Position numbers and translations under genes: made by a program. From NCBI GenBank assembly GCA_015680685.1, contig MNCI01008651.1:640047-700046 (forward strand): a stretch of DNA of 60,000 bases, read 5' to 3'. Shown one piece after another: positions 22,801 to 32,539 of this stretch. Within the stretch, counting starts at the first letter, position 1; every line of letters begins with the position of its first letter. This DNA is from Gnetum montanum. Taxonomy: Eukaryota; Streptophyta; Gnetopsida; Gnetales; Gnetaceae. Below the pieces are notes generated by a model, which searched no databases, was not told the origin of the DNA, and was given only the letters and a program-made list of their open reading frames with translations.

Positions 22801-25800
22801 TGTCCGTATTGCAGCTCCAGATATTCTTCCCTTCTTATCAAATTGTATTTCAACATACTTTCCAAAACGACTGTATATATGAAAAAATAAAAACATATAC
22901 AACATAGTTATGTGTTATCATTCTGAAACCAAAATCCATACAACCAATATAGCTATCACAATGCCTCATCATAGCTCAAACTTGCAACTTGTTAGTTGAC
23001 AACCTGAGATACCAACTCAGTTACACAAAAGCTAAAGAGCCAACCTACTTAAATGATAGCATATATGCAAATTCAATAATTAACTGATTACATTGAAGCA
23101 GTAACATAAAACATTTTTGTATTAAATGTCAACACCATTAATTATAATAAATTTGTTGCTTTCTAGTAAAAAATAATTTAAAAATAAAATTTGACATCAA
23201 AAAGTAAAAAAAATTACTAATGTTGAAGAAGTGCAAAATATAATAACATATAATAAAACAGATTTGTAAAACTGAATTTACCTTGAGTTATCGTTGCGAA
23301 CTGTTTTAGCATTTCCAAAGGCCTCTAAAAGTGGATTAGACTGAAATATTTGAAACATTTTGAGTCAAAGTACCATCATATTAACAATAAAAAGATAATC
23401 TTTCTTTTCTTTAGAACATAACATATACAAAACAAACCCTAAAATATCTTCAGAAAGGAAAAAACTTACTTCAAGAACTTGTTGCTCAACTGTTTTATTT
23501 TCTGTTATAGATCGACCACCTGCAAATGCTAAATACTGCATTATAAGCTTAGTGGTCTCTGTTTTACCTGCTCCACTCTCACCACTAACCAAGATAGATT
23601 GACTATGGTGCTCATTTATCATTGCCCTTCAAAAAGTTGCATTTTCAATAAATACATGCTTTTCAAAAAAACAAAAAGTTGATGTAACATATGACTCATT
23701 ACTGTAAAAACAAATGTTTCACATAATATAAAACAACATACCTATACGCTGCATCGGCAACAGCAAATATATGTGGATTCAATACTCCATATGGTGCCTG
23801 TTTGCAATATTGTTCCATCATTTCGATGCCATATAAAGGCAGCTTGGTAAAGGGATTAACTGCAATCAAAATGTTTCCGGTGTATGTCTGACATAAGCAC
23901 ACAAGGCAACTTATGTTAATCAATAGCAAAGTAATAAAGATGTCCATCCTACTATACAAAACCAAGATTCATTATTAATATTTTAAAAATAAAAATGTCA
24001 CACAATAAATTTAGCTAGTCAAACCAAATTTGCAGAGGAAACAAAAACAAAACAATTTTAATAAACTTTATATAAATAAAAATAAAAAAATTTCACAGAA
24101 AATATTTAATAAATTATAAAATCAACTTAAAAGCATAGATACTTACAATAATAAATTTGATATTAAATTAAAACCATAAAAATATTTACATAAATGCACA
24201 CATTAGAAAAAACATTCGATTAATAACCCTAAAACATTCCCTGATACCTGTGGACATAATTTTATTTTGTTTTTCATGTTCAATAAAAAGATGTAAATTA
24301 TAGTATCTTGATAAAAATTTCATTAGTACACAAAACAGTTTGAAGCAATACAGCAACTTCAAATTCTGTGTAACAGCACAAAACATTAAGTTTTTTTGTT
24401 GATAAATATTTCTAGTTCTTGAAATACAAACAACATTACAAATTCAGAGTTTATTTATGAAACACAACTTCAATTTTTTTTAAGTCAAAACTTTATATGA
24501 ATGATGTGTAGCTTGTCAGTAAAATTTATGATTTGCATCCTGCAGGTTAAAGTTTCAATTCAAACAATACATGCTCAAATGTAATGAAATTTCTTAATAG
24601 ACTACTTGGATTCTGTGGAACAAATGAATGCAAACAATAAATGCAAGTGGTCTCTTTACAAATGCAATAACGAAATTTCAGGTTTAGGAAAATAAAATGA
24701 AAAATAGCACAAGTGTTTATACATGAAAATTTATTGAAAAGCACAAAACAATAACAGAACATAAAATTTTAGAATATGATATAAATTGTACAGAATGTAA
24801 ATGCTCAAAATCATAATACTTACATATATTTCATTACTTTCATATCTCCTGGCAAGGTTAAACAACACACTTGGCTCGTTCAAATATGCTAGTTTGGTCA
24901 TGTCATCTACTCCTCGGAGCTTTGTATCTGGGTCCATTGGCTGAAGCCTTGATATTGATGAAGAGATCTGCAAATGCTGTTTCTAATTAGAAGAACACCT
25001 ATATGCCTATGCATGCACTATTCAAAACGTAATAGCAATAAGAGTAGAATGCCATTAATGAACTATCATAGTTCAAAGTGCAAATATAATCAAAACCTTT
25101 TTCCTGGAGCTGGTCAGAATAGTAGCTCTTCCATTTGGGAGTTCAACTACTTCCCCATCTATCCATACCAAGTCATCATGCTCGACCCAAACTTTTGATC
25201 CAGGAACTATACTCCTCTCGTTAGCCTAAGCACATGAAATCATTTGAATTTCTTATGATACAATCAAATAACAAACAAGGTATTTCTGTTTTGGACAACA
25301 ATTTGACATTGATTTTATTTATAAACTGATTTGTGTATTTATCACTTCTAAAATAAGGACAATGGCAAATGCACAATGCAAACATGATAAACAGTAGCAA
25401 GATACAATTGTCATTCACTGTTAAAAGTAACATAGCTACTTCATCCACTACTTCCAGAATTTATCATATTATTGCTATTATTTTCCTGATAATCCCATTT
25501 CCACTTTTCTGATAAAGCCTATAAAAGTAGCAAAACCTTATTCATGCAATGGCTCAATTCACCATACCAAAGCCAATATACTATAATATTTAGATTATAT
25601 CATTTGATTACCAAAACAAGTAAAATTATACTACAAAGGTATGATAACTATATGAAGGAAACTACTTTTTCTTACTAGGAATGACCCTTTACATAGGTTT
25701 TCCATAAATTCATATTTGATTTCATTTGTTATTGTTGCATGAACTTAAAAACAATTATCTTTAGATTAAATAGTAATAAGAATCATTTTTGAACCCGCAT

Positions 25801-28657
25801 TTTTCAACTTCAATAAGCAGTTTAGTAAGTTCTCTCATGCTCTAATAACGAGTACAAGACACATGGCAAGGTATTAAATCATCTAAAGAAAATCAACTAG
25901 CAAAGAACCTCATTTACATATCTAACAATCATAGGTTCTCAGATCCCCTACTATTAAACAAGGAAACAAGAATTGATCTTTAGTCTTAAAAAAAAACAAG
26001 AGAATTCCAAAAAAAAAATTTGAGAATCCTATAATCAAAAACATTGTCACAACATAAAAACATTGATTTCCTAAAAGTCACCTGCCAATGATTTAATGCA
26101 TCATCATAGTTTCAACTTTAATTTCAATTATTCTGGATCTTGAAATATATGCAATTTTTGCAAACATTGATTCATACACCTGAACACCCATTATGTTTAT
26201 TGTGTTGAAACTTAATAATTTGAAAAAATTCTTGGCACTATTTTGATTATTAATTCATTCAAACAAAAGCTATGTTCCGAATCCCAAAACTAAAGATTCA
26301 ATTACATGTTTCATTCCTTTAGATTTCTTCTATTTCTTATATTTCAACTTCCTGCTAAAAGCTTTCATAATCTAACAGTAGATTTCTTTTGATTTTTAGA
26401 TTTAAAAAGAACATGTATTAGTTTATAACATGCTCCAGTATTAGGCTAAAATATGCACTAATATTAGAGGGAAAGATTTTGTTGAAGCATTAAACATCAG
26501 GAAGAAGTTATTTGGTTGAACATTAACACTTTTTAAAAAAATGGGAAATGGTTGGAGAATGAAATAAGTAGTAGTTGGTTATTATCACCCCAAAAAAAAT
26601 ATTATCATTCATTTAGTTTATTATATTTGATCTGCCCCTAAGATGTTCAAGAATGATAAGAAGCCTCAAACTCACTTAATGTTGTTTAAATGATATACTC
26701 ATTTGTTTTCTTAAATAAAATTGGGCCCATGTCAAGTCATGTTTGGGTGTCATATGTTGAACAATATATTGATCAAACATATGGTCAAACCATACATCTT
26801 GGGTCAAGTGTATAATAAGGGGGTCGACCAGCTTCTACTTGCAAAAATTTCACTGCATTGCTAATCAACCACCCTATTCTTCACTTTTTCCAACATCTTG
26901 TTAACTATGTAACAAAGTTTTGTATTTTTCTTTAATCATGCATTTGGTGAATGTGCTTTCTTTCTAAATTCATTAGCATTTTAAATGGATTTCATTTCCT
27001 ACCCAGGATCCTTGGCCTTAATAATATATTTTCATAGTGTAATTAAGTTCATCCTTTCCAATGCTCTGCTTAAAGGATTTCAGGAAACAAAGCAAGAAAA
27101 TACCAAAGCTAACAGAAACTGAAACTAAATTTAACTTACATCCACTGAGACCCTAATGGATCTATAGACCACACCAGTTTCAGAATTCCTTTTACAGAAG
27201 TTTTTATTCATAATTCAACATTGCCCACTCTAATCAAAAACCTGTAAGCTAGGTTTTCCATGCCAAGACTCTTACCACAAATCTAAGTAAGTAATAGTCA
27301 TTATTTGATGCTGATATTTTATTATGTCTGTGTAAACCCAAAGGATTTGTCACACAAATGAATTTATGCCAAATACATCATTAGTAATAAATTCTGAGTA
27401 CAATATATGTGCCCAATATTCAAGCAACTTGAACACATCTTCCTTATAATTTCCTAGAGTGAAATGGCAATATCTGAGTTCTAGGCTGCTTTTTCTTAGC
27501 TAATCATAAGAATAGGCTTTATCATAGAAACTGATTTTCAAAACTAATGAGATTTCTTGAATGAGTTTAACAGAAAGAATAATGAAAGGCAAAAAAACCA
27601 ATATGGAACATCTGAGATTCTGCTTCTTACAATCTGAAACCACACTAGTTTCAAATCCTCTTGGATTCATCATCAATGGTACTCCAAATAACAAGACTTT
27701 ACGATGGTAGTTTTACTTGTGGCATTTTCAAAATTTTTAACCAAGTATTTGTTCTGCTTCCAACCAATAGAGCGTAGGAAAACATATTCAGAAGCTCAGC
27801 ACTACATTCTAGGTAAAAAATATGCATTTCTCCTAAATGGTTTACAAAGCACAATTGATCCGACAGCTGCAAAAACAGACGTAGTAAAAGATAACATTTG
27901 CTTTTCTATGAAGCTAGTCTCACAAGCATTGAAGTTTCATTTTGCTACCCATTCACCCACGTTAATGCTTAGTTTTGTTGGTTTCTTGCTAAAACATGAT
28001 CATAATTCAAAGTTGTTGCTCAAAAATCTATCCCATGGCAAATTAGTTTCATATATAGAGGAATTGTTCCTTAAGACAAATTCACTTCCATCCAAATTTT
28101 ATTTCCTAATGTAACTTCACCCATATGTATGCATTCAAATGATAACATACAAAATACCAAAAAGCCGGGCATTGTACCAGTGCACGGAACACGAACAGTC
28201 AATAATATAGGACTCAATAAAAGATAAACAATTGCCTTTCTCAAAACCATCATTGAAATTTCATTTTGCAACCTGTTCACCAAAGTTAATGTTCAGTTTT
28301 GTCAGTGTGTTGTTAAAACATGTCCATAATTCAAAGCTGTTGATCAAACATCTGTCCCATTCCAAATCTATTTCATACGCAGCGGAATTCTTCCTTAAAA
28401 ACAACTCCATTTCAATCCAATCTTGAATTCTTAATGTAAAGTAACCCATGTGTGTGCATTCAGATGCTAACATACAAAATACCAGAATGCCGCACAGGAA
28501 CACTCAATACTAGTCAGAATCGCACCTCGGCGTCGTGGTTGAGTACCACAAGTAGAAACAGCTACTTTCTAAGGTCAAATTTCAACCGTCACGTGTAGCA
28601 ACAACTGCTACAAAATCTCCTAAATATAAAGAGAAACAAGCGGGAAAAGCTTACCAT
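10764..28657 (-). CDS. Myosin class XI heavy chain, N-terminal motor half (11 exons, 3' part outside window)
   Basis: The exons are 28657-28655 (ATG only), 25225-25097, 24967-24824, 23887-23742, 23626-23470, 23340-23282, 22870-22714, 22588-22439, 22327-22191, 11160-11014 and 10865-10764. They total 1331 nt, or 443 codons plus two bases, with GT-AG borders and continuous phase. The product is a plant actin-based motor that drives organelle movement. Visible parts are the myosin N-terminal SH3-like segment ([15 protein letters not shown]), the [14 protein letters not shown] block, the P-loop GESGAGKT at 23560-23583, switch I (NDNSSRFG) spanning exons 6 and 7, and switch II DIYGFE at 10781-10798. 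Class XI rather than VIII is judged from the N-terminus and the [12 protein letters not shown] block. A motor is normally about 730 residues plus IQ motifs, coiled coil and a DIL tail, so more than half is missing. All key ATP-site residues seen are intact. Confidence 0.93.
11014..11160 (-). CDS. Myosin XI exon 10
   Basis: Encodes [20 protein letters not shown] through TLYSRLFDW. The bases GTTGGTGG occur at both the exon 10 donor and the start of exon 11, so the junction is placed at GATTG|GTTGGT, which keeps the canonical DWLVDKIN reading. Confidence 0.9.
11996..12010. repeat. Target-site duplication, left copy, of the twin-primed LINE
   Basis: AACACACCCATTGAT, identical over 15 bp to 16700-16714. 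Confidence 0.95.
12011..12870 (-). pseudogene. Inverted LINE endonuclease segment
   Basis: The minus strand starts MKIFS then NCRG near 12575, with [20 protein letters not shown] and QETKL after a frameshift. It continues at 12271-11990 with [37 protein letters not shown] and WINQVWIN. It stops before the SDH block; sequence resembling the post-endonuclease region resumes on the plus strand after about 12870. A 37-bp tandem duplication near 12585-12655 repeats the start of the endonuclease. Confidence 0.88.
12880..15491 (+). pseudogene. LINE reverse transcriptase and post-RT region (sense part of the twin-primed copy)
   Basis: Begins with the block that follows the endonuclease ([21 protein letters not shown] near 12965-13025). 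It then has [15 protein letters not shown] near 13280-13330, [12 protein letters not shown] near 13970, [13 protein letters not shown] near 14150 and [10 protein letters not shown] with YADD at 14271-14282. After these come [20 protein letters not shown], the [17 protein letters not shown] block near 14770, a zf-RVT-like region near 15130, and [16 protein letters not shown] near 15275. This is a standard plant L1-type RT, broken by several stops (for example TAG at 14487 and 14612). Confidence 0.9.
15492..16372 (+). pseudogene. LINE 3' module without J domain (domain A and coiled coil)
   Basis: After the RT region, FFNN and [18 protein letters not shown] match the DAFFANW and ESSIARCLGAQADGE blocks of the full-length [19 protein letters not shown] and [14 protein letters not shown] match its VNLPKFFLAAL block. 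A Gln/Glu/Arg-rich coiled coil ([20 protein letters not shown]) follows to about 16350. No HPD motif or J-like helices follow, and the 3' UTR differs from that of the J-domain copies. One frameshift separates the RT frame from the domain A frame. Confidence 0.6.
16700..16714. repeat. Target-site duplication, right copy, of the twin-primed LINE
   Basis: AACACACCCATTGAT, exact partner of 11996-12010. Confidence 0.95.
17470..17680 (-). pseudogene. L1-type LINE C-terminal (zf-RVT) scrap
   Basis: The minus strand reads [20 protein letters not shown], then [19 protein letters not shown]. This is the typical post-RT segment of plant L1 elements (H/D-x-LF-x-C...W). A degraded tryptophan-rich tail may continue toward 17290. 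No RT core remains. Confidence 0.6.
18990..20600 (+). mobile_element. RTE-type LINE reverse transcriptase, decayed and internally duplicated
   Basis: Plus-strand landmarks of RTE/BovB-like LINEs are [20 protein letters not shown] near 19225, [16 protein letters not shown] near 19510, [14 protein letters not shown] near 20055, [20 protein letters not shown] near 19880, [13 protein letters not shown] near 20000, and at the end [18 protein letters not shown] near 20545. The last match sits where the RTE PWCMLFADD block would be, but the ADD is replaced, so the catalytic site is lost. Intact RTE elements also carry an endonuclease, not seen here. An 80-bp tandem duplication lies upstream at about 19008-19180. 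Confidence 0.8.
19554..20519 (+). repeat. Two tandem units of about 477 bp inside the RTE element
   Basis: Unit 1 starts at 19554 (GTCCTTAACTGTATCAAAGA) and unit 2 at 20031 (GTCCTTAACTCTATCAAAGA). Both run through the same RT blocks to a shared ACAACAAGG...TCTATATG end, the first at about 20029 and the second at about 20519. The units are clearly diverged, so the duplication is old. Confidence 0.85.
20925..21085 (+). mobile_element. tRNA-derived SINE-like element
   Basis: GATGGTAAGGTG (A-box-like, near 20934) and GGTTCGAGCC (B box, 20970-20979) are spaced as in an RNA polymerase III promoter. A unique body follows. The source tRNA cannot be named from this much sequence. Confidence 0.55.
22191..22327 (-). 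CDS. Myosin XI exon 9
   Basis: Encodes [18 protein letters not shown] through NAASLF plus two bases (AT) of the Met codon completed in exon 10, across the 11-kb intron. Confidence 0.92.
22439..22588 (-). CDS. Myosin XI exon 8
   Basis: Encodes [19 protein letters not shown] through [14 protein letters not shown]. Borders are GAAG|GAT and CAG|GTGCTA. Confidence 0.93.
22714..22870 (-). CDS. Myosin XI exon 7
   Basis: Encodes [18 protein letters not shown], then [12 protein letters not shown] and [17 protein letters not shown]. It completes switch I begun in exon 6. The donor AAG|GTCTGT is non-optimal. Confidence 0.93.
22965..23040 (-). mobile_element. tRNA-like SINE scrap in myosin intron 6
   Basis: The minus strand reads AACTGAGTTGGTATCTCAGG (A-box-like) followed by GCAAGTTTGAGC (degenerate B box), about the size of one tRNA-like head. 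Confidence 0.4.
23282..23340 (-). CDS. Myosin XI exon 6
   Basis: A 59-nt exon encoding [19 protein letters not shown], the start of switch I. The split AG is completed by T of exon 7 to give serine. Confidence 0.92.
23470..23626 (-). CDS. Myosin XI exon 5 (P-loop)
   Basis: Encodes [20 protein letters not shown], then [18 protein letters not shown] and EQQVLE. The GESGAGKT nucleotide-binding loop is intact. Confidence 0.95.
23742..23887 (-). CDS. Myosin XI exon 4
   Basis: Encodes [20 protein letters not shown] through [10 protein letters not shown] plus AG of the following Arg codon. The usual LPHLY motif appears as LPLY, one residue short. Confidence 0.93.
24824..24967 (-). CDS. Myosin XI exon 3
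   Basis: Encodes [20 protein letters not shown], then [20 protein letters not shown] and ending NEIY. Borders are TTTGCAG|ATC and TAT|GTAAGT. Confidence 0.93.
25097..25225 (-). CDS. Myosin XI exon 2 (N-terminal SH3-like segment)
   Basis: Encodes [20 protein letters not shown], then [20 protein letters not shown] and RKK. The acceptor CTTAG|GCT is joined directly to the ATG of exon 1. Confidence 0.92.
25226..28654 (-). other. Myosin intron 1 (3.4 kb)
   Basis: The donor ATG|GTAAGC at 28654 and the acceptor before 25225 are canonical. Apart from the tandem duplication at 27930-28500 I recognise no element. The plus-strand frame at 27704-28114 lies within that duplication and looks like chance. 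Confidence 0.75.
27930..28500. repeat. Diverged tandem duplication (two units, offset about 322 bp) in myosin intron 1
   Basis: The unit at about 27930-28178 (TTTCATTTTGCTACCCATTC through TAACATACAAAATACC) is repeated at about 28252-28492 (TTTCATTTTGCAACCTGTTC through the same CATACAAAATACC). They share a CATAATTCAAAG core and many scattered substitutions. Confidence 0.8.
28655..28657 (-). CDS. Myosin XI exon 1 coding part: the start codon alone
   Basis: The ATG is the last three bases of exon 1 (CTTCTAATATG|GTAAGC). Exon 2 continues the reading frame at once. A similar intron position directly after the initiator codon is, as I recall, found in other plant class XI myosin genes. Confidence 0.8.
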
Positions 28658-29300
28658 ATTAGAAGCGCCGCTATTCCACGAGCGAATCCGAAACGCGTTG
28701 CTCTTCAACCGAAACTCGTAATCGGGAGCCGAAAATACCGCGGGCGCAACAGGGAACTGAAATGGAAGAGCAGAGCTCTAATGCCAAAACAAGAAACAAT
28801 GAATCGAATCCAAACAAACACGGTGCCAAGCAGCCAGGGTTCGAAGCCTCATGATACGCAACAAAAGCGTGAATAAAACATGACCAGTGGAGGAGGAATT
28901 GCGGCAACGGAAACACTGCTGCTCTTGCTCCTGGAGACTTCGCGACGATTTCAAACTGTCAAATACTGATAAAAACGGGCGGACGAAACAAGTTGTCTTC
29001 TATTCTGCGATTAACTGTGTTCAGATTCAACGCGTGTGCCGGTTGCCCGCCTTTTTGCTAACCTCACTTTCAATTTTTTGCGACAGTGGCAGAGCAGAAC
29101 CAGCACGGAGAAACAAAAATATTTGGAGATTTTTATTGGCAGCCTGAATCTCTATTTTAAACTGTTTCTGTCCGCATTTTACGATGCTTGGGACTTTGAT
29201 TATTAAGGTGCCAAGATTTTCCTCATCGATCACGAGTGATATTTTCTTATTGGTACTGGTTGCTTCCATCGCCCGTGGATTGGTAGGTTTGCGTTAAAAT
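28658..29300 (-). promoter_or_regulatory. Probable 5' UTR and promoter region of the myosin gene
   Basis: The sequence upstream of the ATG is distinctly less AT-rich to about 29050 than the introns, as expected of an untranslated first exon and proximal promoter. I cannot fix the transcription start or a TATA box. A minus-strand frame at 29269-29027 is open for 80 codons but matches nothing I know. Confidence 0.45.
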
Positions 29301-29654
29301 AGGTCCGCGTTTATGTTTTTTATTTTGTTAGTTTCGCCAGGGACCGTAAACAGAGGGGATCGAACTTTAACTAAGTTTTATATTCTTAACAATATAAACT
29401 CAACATTTTTAAACGTTAACATTGATAATAAATAACCGTAGATAATTTCCTTGTCTATTTTAAAAATAGTAACACTCTTTACAATTTTAAATTAAAGGAG
29501 GTGGTATTCACTTTTTTTAACCGTTGTGTTTTTCATGTGAGAGAGAACTTTCTTTAATTTACAAAAAAAAAAAATCATAGGGTAATAAGAGAAAACCTAT
29601 GAGGGCACTTCTATACAATGGGAAGTTTATACTTTTTATTAATTTTAATAATGA

Positions 29655-29720
29655 GGTGTGAGCCTAGTAGTAAGACTTGATTTGAAAACTCCAAGTTATG
29701 GGTTTAATTCTAGTGAGCAA
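29655..29720 (+). mobile_element. tRNA-like SINE scrap
   Basis: CCTAGTAGTAAGACTTG (A-box-like) and GGGTTTAATTCT (degenerate B box). A related stretch (GAAACTCCAA, then CATGGGCTTGATTTTAG) recurs at about 30262-30305, in the loop of the foldback element. Confidence 0.4.
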
Positions 29721-29982
29721 TGTTGAGTTACAAAGCTTTAATTTGACTGTATACCTTATAGCGTACCTCTTTTATAATTATTTCAGAATTCGAACCCATC
29801 CGCAAACTAGGATAGATATTGCTTTGTCTTACATGGATGCCCACATTCTTGGGTCACCTATGCCATCCAAACTTTGAATGGCACATCCTTTTTGGTCTAC
29901 GGAGCTCTAATGTTGGTGGTGTCACTCATTGAGATTTCTTTATGCACCTTTGTTATCCCTGTGAAAATTTCTAAATAAATAT

Positions 29983-30727
29983 AAAGAAAGGTTGGGGGTG
30001 TCATCCCAAAATAAATATATATTACAAATAAAAATTTAAAGTACAAAAGCAAAGTAGCACTACAAGGAGGAGAAACTCCAAATCAACAAAAAGGAAAGGC
30101 CTAATAATTTTGGGGATGCCTTATTAGGTTTTCACCCTTACAATCAATCTTGAAAAATCTCCCCTATCACGTAGGAAAAGGATCAAGGACTTGCAACTTG
30201 TGACATTAACCTTTTAAATAATAAGTCATGAGCAAAGGTTGTTGGCTAGCTTATGCATTTCTTGATACTTTGGAAACTCCAAATCATGGGCTTGATTTTA
30301 GTTTTATATTTGCTATGTGTCCAAAGTGTACATATAGTTATCTAGTTCTGCTTCAAACACCCTCCTTCCCATGAAAATATTAACATTGGGTGGAGGGGGA
30401 GGAGGCCCCTACCCTGAATAGAATCAACATTATCAAAAAATATTATCTTCGTATCTTAACTAATATCTGCAAATGAATTATTAGTAGTTAAAATATCTTG
30501 AGCATGTTGTCCATTCTAAAGATTTCCTACCCTAGAGGGGAGGTTTTTCAGGATTGGTTGTAAGGATGAAAACCTAAAAAGACATCCCAAAACCATTAAG
30601 ACTTTCATTTTTGTTGAAATGGAGTTTCTCCTCTTTGCAGTACTCCTATATTTTGTATTTTAAATTTTTATTTGTGATATAGATATTTTTTGGGGTTAGA
30701 CACCCAAACACGCTCCTTTCCCTTAAA
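29983..30727. mobile_element. Foldback (long terminal inverted repeat) element, about 745 bp
   Basis: The left arm, about 29983-30172, is repeated in inverse orientation at about 30533-30727. For example, CACAAATAAAAATTTAAA in the reverse complement of the right arm faces TACAAATAAAAATTTAAAGT on the left. GAGGAGAAACTCCA, GGTTTTCA and AAAAATCTCCCC/AAAAACCTCCCC also pair. The arms are about 190 bp and roughly 85 percent alike by eye. The loop holds SINE-like sequence and no transposase. It resembles a MITE or foldback element. I could not identify a target-site duplication. Confidence 0.75.
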
Positions 30728-32530
30728 TTCCAATGTAGATGTTTTAATTACGAATATGTTTGGAACAATGCTCCTAGGCTTTGCACCTAAGTGATGCTAG
30801 GCAATGTGAGAAGGGATTCTTAAATTACAATCAATAATTGTAAAAAAATATTATATTTAAATTGCTAGTATTAGTACCCAATGCTAACTAATCTCGAGCA
30901 TGAAGACAAAGTATTAAATATAAAATTTATTTAGTTCACTTTAGTCTTCTAAAGTCATGTATTTTACTTTTCTAGGAATTGATGGGTGGATGTACACTTT
31001 ATTAGCTCCAATTCATAATTATTTTCTTTAATTTTCTACATTTCTACAATTAGGAATGATTCTTCAAATCCTCTAAGTATGGTCCTAATCATTTTCTATA
31101 AATTCCAAGGCTGTAATTAAATATAATGATCAATTTTTTAAGCAATAAAAATTGGTTATGAACTTCCTCCAATATTTCTTTTGTTCTACCAATTATTCAT
31201 CTTCCACAAAGCATTTGTTATAGACATTAGCTAATTATATTGCTATCAATTCATCATTAATTGAAGTTAACATCATTATCATCACTCTTATTATCATTAA
31301 CAACATCAACCATTTTCTTCTCTAATCAAGATTTGCATCTTCACATATTAAATTTCATCATACGAAAGACCAAAAGTCAACATCCTCTCCTTTCAATTTC
31401 AATCAAAATTTGAGGCTGATTTGTTTACTTTTCCACTTCAATTTCGTCAGGATTCCTAGGTGACATCAATAATTCAACTCATATTCAAATCTGAATTCAA
31501 AATTTTTCTTCTCACCAAGAGTTAACCATGAATCTTCTCATTGTTTTGATCAAAATTCTCCGAAACTTCAATCTTCTATCAAACATTGATCAAGCAATTA
31601 GGAAGTTACACTAGTATATGCTAGTACTAGTTTAGCTATATATTTATAATATATATCTATTATTTGCCCAAGAGAATCTTATATATTTTACAAATTAATA
31701 AAATCTCAAATTGATTCATTTAGAATTGATATTCATATTGAAAACCAAAATCAAAATGACTTTACATCGAGTTTTTTTTCTATGGCGTGAACTTTCCATA
31801 GCATTTTTTCCATCGCATTTTCTCCATTATGTGGGATCTTACATCGCACCTTCTCCATCGTGTGGGATCTTACATGGTGCCTAACATGCAAGGTGACAAA
31901 ATACACTCCCCCTCCCCAAGTGTGCACCAAACTTACTGGCCTCTTAGCCAAAATTAAAGCTTAGTTATTATGAGTTGCAATAAAGAAATAGCAAAATGCC
32001 TATTATATTCAATGCGACTTAAGACCTTATTGTATAGAAGGAAATGATGAAAGGTCTCCTCAAGGCAACTGAGGTATGAGAAGCAACTGAACCTAGAAGC
32101 ACCTATTAAAATTACATCAAAAATAAATACAAAAATAAGGAAGATCCGTGAATTAAATACTCGCTAGAAGAAGAAAAATGGAAAAGAAAAGACTCACATG
32201 ATAGAATGATTATTATATTTAATGTATGAGAGACTATAGTTAGAAGACTATGCTCCTTGAATTATTGTACAAATTTTAATTTGATAAATTGGAAATGAAA
32301 AAAGATGAAGATATAGAGGATATATTTTAAAGAATATACAATAGCATTAAAAAAATTAATGAAATTGGTTGCAGCTTCACTTAATATCAGAACATCTAAA
32401 AAGTTATGGCATCTCTCTACAGTGATTTCAAATATCAAAATATGATGAACTTTCTTTAAAATAAAGACTACAAACAATTTATTGTTGATGATATAATTGC
32501 TCAAATCAAAACCCTAAAAAGTCTAAGAGT
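30728..32530. other. AT-rich intergenic sequence
   Basis: No gene is recognised. The only local structure is a short tandem at about 31812-31880, where TTCTCCAT-x-x-TGTGGGATCTTACAT occurs twice. Confidence 0.6.
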
Positions 32531-32539
32531 AAATAGCAC

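Noticed and set aside
27704-28114. 136-codon plus-strand open frame in myosin intron 1
   Set aside because: It covers one unit of the local tandem duplication, the second unit does not keep the frame, it is antisense within an intron, and the protein resembles nothing known.
29027-29269. 80-codon minus-strand frame upstream of the myosin ATG
   Set aside because: No family resemblance, and no splice or frame connection to the myosin. It could be an upstream ORF but nothing supports it.
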